The notes beneath the pieces are model-generated. The model saw nothing but the letters and a program-made list of their open reading frames with translations. It was not told where the DNA came from and ran no database searches. The translations under genes were made by a program, and so were the position numbers. A stretch of DNA of 64,000 bases from the NCBI GenBank assembly GCA_017536105.1, contig JAFXRZ010000006.1:62001-126000 (forward strand), given 5' to 3'. Below, piece after piece: positions 53,801 through 61,379 of the stretch. Position 1 is the first letter of the stretch; every line of letters starts with the position of its first letter. This DNA comes from Ruminococcus sp. GTDB taxonomy: Bacteria; Bacillota_A; Clostridia; Oscillospirales; Ruminococcaceae.

Positions 53801-54888
53801 CAGAAGCAAATACCCTGACTCTTATCGAGAGCGGAAAGATAGCCTATGTTATCTCGACCTCTTCAAAGGGCAGGATACCGACCAGAGATTCCGTAAAGAT
53901 CAGAAGAAAGACTGTAGAGCGCAATATCCCTTGCCTTACTTCTATAGACACAGCAAACGCTATCGCTTCTTCGATACGCTCTAAATTCACCGAGCAGAAT
54001 ACAGAGATCGTTGATATCAACAATATGCGTACCGAGAAGGAACGCCTTGAATTCACGAAGATGCAGGGCTGCGGCAACGATTATATCTACTTCAACTGCT
54101 TTGACAAGAAGATCGACAACCCCGAGGGACTTGCTCTCAAGCTTTCGGACAGACACTTCGGCATAGGCGGAGACGGAATAATCTTTATCGAACGCTCCGA
54201 TGTTGCAGCCGGAAAGATGCGTATGTTCAACCTTGACGGCTCTGAAGGAAAGATGTGCGGCAACGGTATCCGCTGTGTATCCAAATTCATGCGGGACAAC
54301 GGCCTTGTTGATACAGATGATTTTGACGTTGAGACCCTCAGCGGAATAATGAAGATCAGCCTGACAAGACACTACGGCGAGGTCAACGGAGCTACAGTCA
54401 ATATGGGAGCTGCGATCTTCGACCCGGCAAAGATACCCGTTTCGCTGCCTGCTGACGAAAACGGCAGGATAGTTGACCGCAAGGTGACTATCGGCGGAAA
54501 GGATTATAACATCACCTGTGTTTCCATGGGTAATCCTCATGCTGTGGTATTCATGAAGAATATCGACAACATCGAGATCGAAAAGACAGGACCCCTCTTT
54601 GAAAACGACCCGATCTTCCCCGAGAGAGTCAATACCGAGTTTATCAAAGTCATTGACGATCACACGCTGAAAATGCGTGTATGGGAGAGAGGCTCCGGCG
54701 AGACCTGGGCCTGCGGAACAGGTGCCTGTGCGGCAGCTGTAGCGGCTGTTCTCAACGGCTACTGCCCCAAGAACGAGAATATAACTGTAAGACTAAAAGG
54801 CGGAGACCTTGTTATCCGCTACACCGACGATGCAGTTTACATGACCGGTGATGCTATCACCGTATTCTCGGGCTCCATAATCATTTAA
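50830..54888 (+). CDS. carB: Fused carbamoyl-phosphate synthase large subunit and diaminopimelate epimerase
   Basis: One open frame of 1352 residues. Residues 1 to about 1065 are a full CarB: two ATP-grasp halves ([21 protein letters not shown] at about 10 and [20 protein letters not shown] at about 557) and the MGS-type allosteric domain ending in the usual EIVDINNM. Residues about 1066-1352 are a complete DapF, which epimerises LL- to meso-diaminopimelate for lysine and peptidoglycan. Both catalytic Cys (1143 in MCGNGIRC and 1295 in ACGTGACA) and the N-terminal GCGNDY are present. No stop, frameshift or ribosome site is seen at the junction (about 54025). CarB and DapF are normally separate proteins. 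A missed stop codon is the main alternative. Confidence 0.93.
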   Translation: [1352 protein letters not shown]

Positions 54889-54907
54889 GGAAATCAAAGC
54901 ATAATAA

Positions 54908-54950
54908 AAAGACCTTGCGGACTTTATCGGTCCTGCAAGGTCTTTGTTTT
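54908..54950. terminator. Bidirectional terminator
   Basis: 11-bp perfect stem (54908-54918 with 54935-54945) with T-rich flank on the plus strand and A-rich flank for the minus strand, between convergent genes. Confidence 0.88.
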
Positions 54951-54957
54951 TATCAGT

Positions 54958-56328
54958 TTATTCGATGCTCAGGAACTCATCGGGGATATATGCGATGTAG
55001 TTTTCAAGAGTTTTCTTTGTAACGCCGCTGCGCCAGCACATCATGTGCTTCTTCATCATATCGTCGGTGTAGTCAGCCCAAGGATAAACTCTGCAGTTGT
55101 ACCACATTGAATTCCAGGTCTCGCCTTCATAATGGGAAACTACGGGGATGCATTTGATGTTCTCAAGTGTGATCTCGCCGGTGGAGAAGTCCTTGACTAT
55201 ATCAAGATCACCGAGATAGCCGATAAGCGACTTGCCGTATCTTCCGTCTTCGTTGTCGGCGTCATACATCGTGGAGAAGAAGTTTCCGAGTCCGTAGAAT
55301 ACGAATGCCTGTCCGCCGTCCGGCTTGTCGAGGTATGTGCAGGTAGAAAGTGCGTGAGCCTGTGTTCCGATTATAAGATCGGCACCCCATTCAACGAGCT
55401 GGTTCGAGAAGCTCACCTGCATATCGTTGATCTCGTTATAAATCTCTGTTCCGAAGTGACAGGAAACAACTACTACATCAGCCATTTTGTCGGCACGCTT
55501 TACCTGATCTTCGATATAGGACTTCTCGGAAATATAAACTACCTTTCCGGGACCGTTGTCATCGAGGAAGATGCCGTTGGTGTGCTCCATATATCCGAGG
55601 AAGGCAAAAGTCACGCCGTTGACTTCCATAGTCTTTATGTCGTCGGCATCGTCTTCGTCGCGGTAGGCACCGTAGTGAACGACGTCCTTTGTATCCCAGT
55701 AGTCAAGGGAGCTGATAAGTCCTTCTGCACCTTTGTCGAGAACGTGGTTGTTGCTCATGGAGATAACATTAAAGCCGAGATCGACAACTGCATCTCCGCA
55801 TTCTGTTGGAGTAGAGAAGAGGGGGAATGTGGAGGGATCAAAAGCATCGTTTACAAGCGTTTCTTGATTGAGGATCGCTATGTCGGCAGGTTCGATAAGT
55901 CTTCTCACAGGCTCGTAGCACTTGGAGAAGTCGTAGCTTCCGTCATCGTTCTGTGCGTCAACGTAGATGTTATCGTGGATCAGATTATCTCCTGCGCAGA
56001 CCAGATGAACTGTAGCCGTACCCTCGGTAGGTGTGTCTTTGGGCTTGGAGTCATCCTCGTCGGGATCGTCCTCGTCTTCGCTTTCTTCGTCGTCATCGGG
56101 TTCGGAGTCGTCTTCATCATCATTGTCTTTTTCTTTTTCTTTGTCTTTATCCTTATCCGTATCTTTCTCGCTGTCGCTCTTGCTTTCGTCCTCGCTGGAG
56201 CTCAGGTTTACGGGAGCTTCGGTGGAGCCGATCTTGTCATTATCTGTGATCGGAACGCCGCAGGATCCGAGAGTAATGGCAATTACAGCACAAACAGCGC
56301 AGATACGAGCTTTGATGGTTGACTTCAT
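54958..56328 (-). CDS. CapA-family lipoprotein (poly-gamma-glutamate synthesis type)
   Basis: A 456-residue exported lipoprotein. ATG 56328 opens a signal with the lipobox LGSC (about residues 20-23). Then comes a long Asp/Glu/Ser/Lys-rich spacer (about 35-105) that would hold the domain away from the membrane. The CapA metallophosphatase-like domain follows (VCAGDNLIHDN, LNQETLV, MSNNHVLDKGAEG, VVSCHFGTEIYNE, GTQAHA, YGLGNF). CapA proteins take part in poly-gamma-glutamate capsule synthesis or anchoring, but no capB/capC genes are near, so the role is open. Its own promoter precedes it. Confidence 0.9.
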   Translation of the reverse strand: MKSTIKARICAVCAVIAITLGSCGVPITDNDKIGSTEAPVNLSSSEDESKSDSEKDTDKDKDKEKEKDNDDEDDSEPDDDEESEDEDDPDEDDSKPKDTPTEGTATVHLVCAGDNLIHDNIYVDAQNDDGSYDFSKCYEPVRRLIEPADIAILNQETLVNDAFDPSTFPLFSTPTECGDAVVDLGFNVISMSNNHVLDKGAEGLISSLDYWDTKDVVHYGAYRDEDDADDIKTMEVNGVTFAFLGYMEHTNGIFLDDNGPGKVVYISEKSYIEDQVKRADKMADVVVVSCHFGTEIYNEINDMQVSFSNQLVEWGADLIIGTQAHALSTCTYLDKPDGGQAFVFYGLGNFFSTMYDADNEDGRYGKSLIGYLGDLDIVKDFSTGEITLENIKCIPVVSHYEGETWNSMWYNCRVYPWADYTDDMMKKHMMCWRSGVTKKTLENYIAYIPDEFLSIE

Positions 56329-56364
56329 TAAAACTGCTTCCTTTCTGTTCTGATTTACCAATAT

Positions 56365-56393
56365 ATTATATCACATTTGTTTCCTGATTTCAA
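56365..56393 (-). promoter_or_regulatory. Sigma-A promoter of the CapA-like gene
   Basis: Minus-strand TTGAAA (56388-56393), 17-bp spacer, TATAAT (56365-56370). Confidence 0.8.
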
Positions 56394-56412
56394 GGCTTGA
56401 AAATGAATAATT

Positions 56413-56449
56413 AAAAAAATTGATCCTCCGGCATTTACCGAAGGATCAA
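56413..56449 (-). terminator. Terminator of the prepilin-like gene
   Basis: Stem of 12 bp (56420-56449) followed on the minus strand by a run of T (plus-strand A run 56413-56419). Confidence 0.85.
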
Positions 56450-56460
56450 AGAATTGTTTG

Positions 56461-56961
56461 TTACGAAACGTTCGGAACAGAGCCGTCGGACCATTCCGAA
56501 GCATTAAGAAGAGTTCCCAGCGAAGTAAATGAATCGTCGGGATCTGTTGCCGGATGCGGATACTGTCCGACATAGGAGTCTCCTGATTCCTGATCGGACC
56601 ACTGAACACAGCTTACAGTATTGTCAGTGCTGATGTCCCAGCATACATATCCTGATTGGATACCGTTGTCTTTGAATGCTTCAAATACAGTGTTCTCGAG
56701 CTCGTCAGCCGAGCCGTCCAGCGAAAGAACAGAGACAGGCGAATGACGTGAGATGAGATTTACTTTACCGTCGCAGTTAAGGTCTGTGACAGCAGCGTTG
56801 AGAGCATTGTATGCATTCTTGGCGTTTGAATTTGCAGTTTTAAGCTTAGACTTCTTTACAAAGCCCATCATTGCAGGGATGAGTATCGCTGCAAGAACGC
56901 CGATGATGGCGATAACAACTATGAGCTCGGTAAGCGTAAAGCCTCGAGAATTTTTTTTCAT
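56461..56961 (-). CDS. Type IV prepilin-like protein
   Basis: A 166-residue protein with a classic class III signal: short basic leader MKKNSRG, then FTLTELIVVIAIIGVLAAILIPAM with Glu5 of the mature form. Cleavage after Gly7 by a prepilin peptidase is expected. The rest is a small soluble head with two or three Cys. ATG 56961 follows GAGGAGG. It is monocistronic with a perfect promoter. No pilin assembly ATPase, platform protein or peptidase is in the window, so the machinery must be elsewhere. It could be a pseudopilin of a competence-like system or a minor pilin. Confidence 0.88.
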   Translation of the reverse strand: MKKNSRGFTLTELIVVIAIIGVLAAILIPAMMGFVKKSKLKTANSNAKNAYNALNAAVTDLNCDGKVNLISRHSPVSVLSLDGSADELENTVFEAFKDNGIQSGYVCWDISTDNTVSCVQWSDQESGDSYVGQYPHPATDPDDSFTSLGTLLNASEWSDGSVPNVS

Positions 56962-56989
56962 AATTATAACCTCCTCACTTCCCAATTTG

Positions 56990-57018
56990 ATTATATCATT
57001 AAAGTAATTATTTGTCAA
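56990..57018 (-). promoter_or_regulatory. Consensus sigma-A promoter of the prepilin-like gene
   Basis: Minus-strand TTGACA (57013-57018), 17-bp spacer, TATAAT (56990-56995). Confidence 0.88.
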
Positions 57019-57115
57019 TCCGATTTTTGATAACATTTTGCACAAAAAATCGCTTTTTTCAACACTTGTTTATATACACTTCATCACAAATTCACATTTT
57101 TTAGAAAAAAAGGCA

Positions 57116-57149
57116 TAAAAAACAGCCGCATTTCGATCATGCGGCTGTT
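57116..57149 (-). terminator. Terminator of the DUF1508 gene
   Basis: 11-bp perfect stem (57121-57131 with 57139-57149) and a minus-strand T run. Confidence 0.9.
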
Positions 57150-57161
57150 ATGTCTGTGTAT

Positions 57162-57539
57162 TTATTTCTCGGGCTCGAAGATCTCGCCGTCGGCAGCGTT
57201 CTTTCTAACGCTCTCAATGCCGTTCTTGCAGGCAGCCTTGGTAGTGTAGCCTTCGCTTGCGCAGATGACCTGTCCGTTTGTAGCTTTAAGACGGAAACGG
57301 AATTCGCCCTTTTTGTCGTTGTAAAGCTCAAACTTGGGATTCTTTTCAACAGCGAAGCCTTCAACGGTCTGATCTTCAAGAGCAGCAACGGGAGCATTTC
57401 TCTTAACGCTGTCGCAGCCGTTCTTGCAGCTTGCAAGTGTTGTGTACACCTCTCCGCCGACTGCAACGTTTTCTCCGTTGCCGGCCTTCAGACAGAAGGT
57501 ATAGCCTGTGTTTGTCTGCTTGATAACAAATTTGCCCAT
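57162..57539 (-). CDS. DUF1508 (YegP-like) protein, two repeats
   Basis: A 125-residue protein with two copies of the DUF1508 unit (residues 1-57 and 64-120: KFVIKQTNTGYTFCLKAGNGENVA and KFELYNDKKGEFRFRLKATNGQVI, each followed by YTT...C.NGI.SVKRNA). YegP proteins are small and soluble; their function is not established. A perfect promoter and terminator make it a strongly expressed single gene. Confidence 0.92.
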   Translation of the reverse strand: MGKFVIKQTNTGYTFCLKAGNGENVAVGGEVYTTLASCKNGCDSVKRNAPVAALEDQTVEGFAVEKNPKFELYNDKKGEFRFRLKATNGQVICASEGYTTKAACKNGIESVRKNAADGEIFEPEK

Positions 57540-57584
57540 AGATAAAACCTGCCTTTCAAATTATATTTAAAATAATCTGCTTAC

Positions 57585-57613
57585 ATTATAATACTTTATA
57601 TCGCATTTGTCAA
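57585..57613 (-). promoter_or_regulatory. Consensus sigma-A promoter of the DUF1508 gene
   Basis: Minus-strand TTGACA (57608-57613), 17-bp spacer, TATAAT (57585-57590). Confidence 0.88.
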
Positions 57614-57654
57614 GAAATTTTAAACATTTTGCAGAATTTTATCTATTTTGCGGA

Positions 57655-59997
57655 TCAAAGCTCTATTACAGCTTTTCCTTCCGAGCTGGAAGCTATCTCG
57701 ATCTTCTTGTCTGTTCCGGAGACTTCTACGGAGAATGCAGCATCGGTCTTGTCCCAGCTGAGTTCGATCCTGCTGCCGTTTCTTACAGCCTTAAGCTCGA
57801 ATATCTGCTCGGCGTTATCGTCAAAGATCGGAGCAGAAGCGGTCTTGCCGTCTTCAAGCTCGTAGATAACGAAGTTCGTGCCGTTTAAGTGGTCGTAAAC
57901 AACAGTCTTATCAAAGTTGCCGTAGGGAAGGATGCTGTTGGGCTTTGCAAGGGCAGGCATCTCGAAATACGAGCACTTGTGGGTGTACCACTTGCCGCCT
58001 TCAAGAACCTTGCCGGTGATTATATCTGTCCATCTTCCTTCGGGGACATAATACTGAGCTATGCCCTCGTCGTTGAGGATAGGAGCTGCGAGAATGTTAT
58101 CGCCGAACATATACTGCCTGTCGAGGGTGAGACAGCTGGGGTCGTCAGCAAAGTCAACCACCATAGCTCTCATCATCGGGACACCGGTCTTGTGGGTCTT
58201 GATAGCCTGAGCCCAGATATAAGGCATCAGCTTGCCTTTGAGCTTTGTGAAGAATCGGAGAACATCGCAGCTCTCTTCGTCGAACAGCCACGGAACGCGG
58301 TAGCTCTGGTTGCCGTGGAGACGGCTGTGGGAAGAGAACATTCCGAATGCAGCCCAACGTTTGTAGATGTCGGGAGTTGCCGTTGCTTCAAAGCCTGCCA
58401 TATCGTGAGAAGTGAAGCCGAAGCCGGAAATAGTCAGGGAGATGCAGCCTCTTACCACCTCAGCCATGGAGTTGTAGTTGCCCGAGCAGTCACCGCCCCA
58501 GTGAACAGGGAACTGCTGTCCGCCTGCTGTTGCAGAACGGGCAAAGAGGCAAGCCTTGTTCTCGCCGTAAAAGTCTTTGAGAACATTGAACACTGTCTTA
58601 TTATAGAGCTGGGTGTAATAGTTGTGCATACCGATAGGATCGGAACCGTCGAAGTAAACGATGTCTTCTGTGGGGATCCTCTCGCCGAAGTCTGTCTTGA
58701 ATGTATCTACGCCCATTTCGCAGAGCTTTTTGAGATAAGATGCATACCACTTGCAGGCGTCGGGATTTGTGAAGTCAACGATAGCCATGCCGGGCTGCCA
58801 CTGGTCGCACTGGAATACGGAGCCGTCGGTCTTCTTGATGAAGTAGCCGTTCTTTACGCCTTCATCGAAAAGCCTTGATCTCTGTCCTACATATGGGTTG
58901 ATCCAAACGCAGGTCTTGAGGCCCTTCTTTTCGTGGAGCCTCTTGAGCATTCCGACAGGATCGGGGAACTGCTCCTTGTCCCATTCAAAGTTGCACCACT
59001 CGAAGCCCTTCATCCAGAAGCAGTCGAAGTGGAACACCTGGAGAGGGATATCTCTTTCTGCCATGCCGTCGATGAAGGAGTTAACGGTCTCCTCGTCGTA
59101 GCTTGTGGTGAAGGATGAAGTGAGCCAGAGCCCAAATGAAAACTCGGGAGGAAGTGCAGGCTTACCTGTGAGAGAAGTGTAGCCGCTGAGAACTTCCTTG
59201 AGGTCTTCGCCGCCGAATACAAAGTATTCAAGCTTTTCGCCCGGCAGAGTGAAGGATACTTTTGAAACAGTATCCGAGCCGACTTCGTAGGAAACTCTGT
59301 CGGTGCTGTTTACGAAAACGCCGTAGCCCCTTGACGAAACATAGAAGGGGATGGATTTGTAGCTTTGGTCGGAGCAGGTGCCGCCGTCGGCATTCCAGAT
59401 GTCAACAGTCTGTCCGTTCTTGGTGAAGGTCGTGAACTTCTCGCCGAAGCCGTAGATGTATTCGCCGACGGAAAGATCCAGCTGCTCGCGGATATATGTA
59501 GTTCTCTTGTCTTTGGCAAAGCTCCAGAAGCTGTCGCCTTTCTGGGCGTTGAGCCTTGCCTGCTTTCTGTCTTCGCTCTCGAAGATGATGCCTGTCGAAC
59601 GCCAAGCACCGCCTGTCAGCCTTTTGCCGTCATAGTAGAATGCAAAGCCCCAGTTTTCGCGGTCAAGTACGAACTTGGTCTTTCCCGAAACGATAACAGC
59701 CTGCTTCTCGTCTATAGTTACTTCGGGCTTGAAGCTGCCTTCGTTAAGCTCGAAATGAGGCTCGTTATCGGCAAAGCCCTTGTGGTGTACCATGCTGACT
59801 TTGATGCAGTTCTCCTGTGTAGAAGTGTAGCTGATCTCAAGGTTAGCGCTTCCGAGCATCATGGAGCGGTTATAAACAACGAACGGTGTTGCAACGATCC
59901 TGAATCCGTTCTCGATCTCTTCGAGCTCGTAGGCCTGATTTACATAGTTAACTTCGTATCCGTTTTTGTTGAGCCAGAAGCCGTCTGCGAATTTCAT
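57655..59997 (-). CDS. GH31 alpha-xylosidase (YicI type)
   Basis: A 780-residue family 31 glycosidase releasing alpha-xylosyl units, probably from xyloglucan oligosaccharides. An N-terminal beta-sandwich is followed by the catalytic barrel (about 265-600). The nucleophile Asp is in DTFKTDFGERIP, and the acid/base Asp in HWGGDCSGNYNSM; both strings are typical of YicI-like alpha-xylosidases rather than alpha-glucosidases. C-terminal beta domains follow. It has no signal peptide, so it acts on imported oligosaccharides. ATG behind ATCGGAGGG. A LacI/CcpA-like palindrome lies about 205 bp upstream. A partial GH3 gene nearby fits the same diet. Confidence 0.92.
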   Translation of the reverse strand: MKFADGFWLNKNGYEVNYVNQAYELEEIENGFRIVATPFVVYNRSMMLGSANLEISYTSTQENCIKVSMVHHKGFADNEPHFELNEGSFKPEVTIDEKQAVIVSGKTKFVLDRENWGFAFYYDGKRLTGGAWRSTGIIFESEDRKQARLNAQKGDSFWSFAKDKRTTYIREQLDLSVGEYIYGFGEKFTTFTKNGQTVDIWNADGGTCSDQSYKSIPFYVSSRGYGVFVNSTDRVSYEVGSDTVSKVSFTLPGEKLEYFVFGGEDLKEVLSGYTSLTGKPALPPEFSFGLWLTSSFTTSYDEETVNSFIDGMAERDIPLQVFHFDCFWMKGFEWCNFEWDKEQFPDPVGMLKRLHEKKGLKTCVWINPYVGQRSRLFDEGVKNGYFIKKTDGSVFQCDQWQPGMAIVDFTNPDACKWYASYLKKLCEMGVDTFKTDFGERIPTEDIVYFDGSDPIGMHNYYTQLYNKTVFNVLKDFYGENKACLFARSATAGGQQFPVHWGGDCSGNYNSMAEVVRGCISLTISGFGFTSHDMAGFEATATPDIYKRWAAFGMFSSHSRLHGNQSYRVPWLFDEESCDVLRFFTKLKGKLMPYIWAQAIKTHKTGVPMMRAMVVDFADDPSCLTLDRQYMFGDNILAAPILNDEGIAQYYVPEGRWTDIITGKVLEGGKWYTHKCSYFEMPALAKPNSILPYGNFDKTVVYDHLNGTNFVIYELEDGKTASAPIFDDNAEQIFELKAVRNGSRIELSWDKTDAAFSVEVSGTDKKIEIASSSEGKAVIEL

Positions 59998-60256
59998 AGG
60001 CGATCCCTCCGATTATAAAAATATTAAGTTGGTTGTTGCGGTCGTATGTTTCGTAAATGTTGTTTCTTTCTTTAATACTATTTTACAGGTAATTATATAT
60101 AAAATCAATATCAATTTTATGATTTGCAAAAGTATATTCGCGAAAAATAGTAAATAATCTGTTAATCTTGGATCTTGCTATAAAAGCATTTGAAACAATA
60201 TGGAAACGTTTACAAAAATGTATTCGTAAAAAGCGGGCTCTTATTGCCGAACAGAG
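59998..60256 (-). promoter_or_regulatory. GH31 upstream region with cre-like operator
   Basis: A 259-bp AT-rich non-coding gap. It holds TGGAAACGTTTACA at 60201-60214, close to the CcpA/LacI-family site pattern TGWAARCGYTWNCW with one departure. A modest minus-strand promoter candidate is TTGATT, 17-bp spacer, TAAAAT, within about 60080-60115. This suggests sugar-dependent control of the xylosidase. Confidence 0.5.
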
Positions 60257-61186
60257 TCAGCCTCCGAGCCTCAGCATCTCGTCGATACAGCCTCTTGCCT
60301 TTACAATAAGCTCGTCGCTCATTATGATCTCAAAGGCCTGTCCGTCGTCGGCAGCTATGCTCTTGCAGCTTTTTAAAACATCGGGCAGGGAGGTCAGCTT
60401 CATGCTGCTGCAAACGATCTTTTCCGATAGGTCATAGAAGTTCTTGTCAGGGCAGTCATACTGCAAATGCTCGGTTATCGCAATTTCAGTACCGATGATG
60501 AATTCCTTTGCATCGGACTTCTTGGCGAAGTTCATTATACCCGAAGTAGAGCCGATATAATCCGCAAGCTCGCAGACTTCGGGCTTGCACTCGGGATGAA
60601 CGAGCAGCAGTGCATCGGGATGTGCTGCCTTTGCATTAAGTACATCGTCCTTGTTGACAGCAGCATGACGGGGACATCCGCCGTTCAGCAGCTTGATATC
60701 CTTGTCGGGGCAGGCTTTCTGAACAAAGCTGCCGAGATTGCAGTCGGGGATGAAAAGTATCTTCTTATCGGGCATGGAGCTGACGATCTTTACAGCCGAG
60801 GAAGATGTAACGCAGACATCGCTGACTGTTTTAAGGGCAGCTGTGGTGTTGATATAAGCTACAACTTTTCTGTCAGGCTCGCGTTTTTTGATCTCTTCGA
60901 TCATCTCGACCTCCATCTGCTCTGCCATAGGGCATCCTGCAAGACGGTTTGCAAGATAAACACGGCTGTTGGGAGAAAGCATCTTTGCCGTCTCAGCCAT
61001 GAAATGAACTCCGCAGAAAAGGATATTCTTCGCGCCGGAATTTGCGGCATCCACACTCAGCTTGTATGAGTCTCCGGTGTAGTCGGCTATTTCGATTATG
61101 TCGTGGCTCATATAGCTGTGAGCAAGAATACAAATGTCGTTTTCCTTTTTCAGTCTAATGATCTCATCCTGCATATCGCGCAGCAT
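60257..61186 (-). CDS. nadA: Quinolinate synthase A
   Basis: A 309-residue [4Fe-4S] enzyme condensing iminoaspartate with dihydroxyacetone phosphate to quinolinate for NAD. AHSYMSHDI, the cluster Cys in CGVHFMAETAKML, GGCPRH and HPECKPEV, and GTEIAITEHLQ are present. ATG 61186 is chosen because GGGAG lies upstream and the family starts here; the frame upstream is just open leader. nadB and nadC are not next to it, unlike in many Firmicutes. Confidence 0.93.
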   Translation of the reverse strand: MLRDMQDEIIRLKKENDICILAHSYMSHDIIEIADYTGDSYKLSVDAANSGAKNILFCGVHFMAETAKMLSPNSRVYLANRLAGCPMAEQMEVEMIEEIKKREPDRKVVAYINTTAALKTVSDVCVTSSSAVKIVSSMPDKKILFIPDCNLGSFVQKACPDKDIKLLNGGCPRHAAVNKDDVLNAKAAHPDALLLVHPECKPEVCELADYIGSTSGIMNFAKKSDAKEFIIGTEIAITEHLQYDCPDKNFYDLSEKIVCSSMKLTSLPDVLKSCKSIAADDGQAFEIIMSDELIVKARGCIDEMLRLGG

Positions 61187-61234
61187 ATCATCACGCTCCC
61201 TGATAGTTTTATAGGGTATAAACAGTTTAATATG

Positions 61235-61263
61235 ATTATACAACATATCTGCTGAAATGTCAA
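61235..61263 (-). promoter_or_regulatory. Consensus sigma-A promoter of nadA
   Basis: Minus-strand TTGACA (61258-61263), 17-bp spacer, TATAAT (61235-61240). Confidence 0.88.
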
Positions 61264-61318
61264 TGATATGCAGCGGTGTAAAACGAAAAACAGCCCGAAA
61301 ATATTTTTGTTTTAGTGC

Positions 61319-61347
61319 TTTACATTTATGGATAATTATGTTATAAT
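61319..61347 (+). promoter_or_regulatory. Sigma-A promoter of the GT39 gene
   Basis: TTTACA (61319-61324), 17-bp spacer, TATAAT (61342-61347). Confidence 0.8.
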
Positions 61348-61379
61348 TATGAAAATAATAAAACGATGCCGAAAAGGAC

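Noticed and set aside
55132..56322. Long open frame opposite the CapA-like gene
   Set aside because: Its hydrophobic Val/Phe/Ile run is only the complement of the Asp/Glu spacer of the real lipoprotein.
57889..58878. Open frame opposite the GH31 gene
   Set aside because: No ribosome site or domain; the GH31 frame on the minus strand has complete catalytic motifs.
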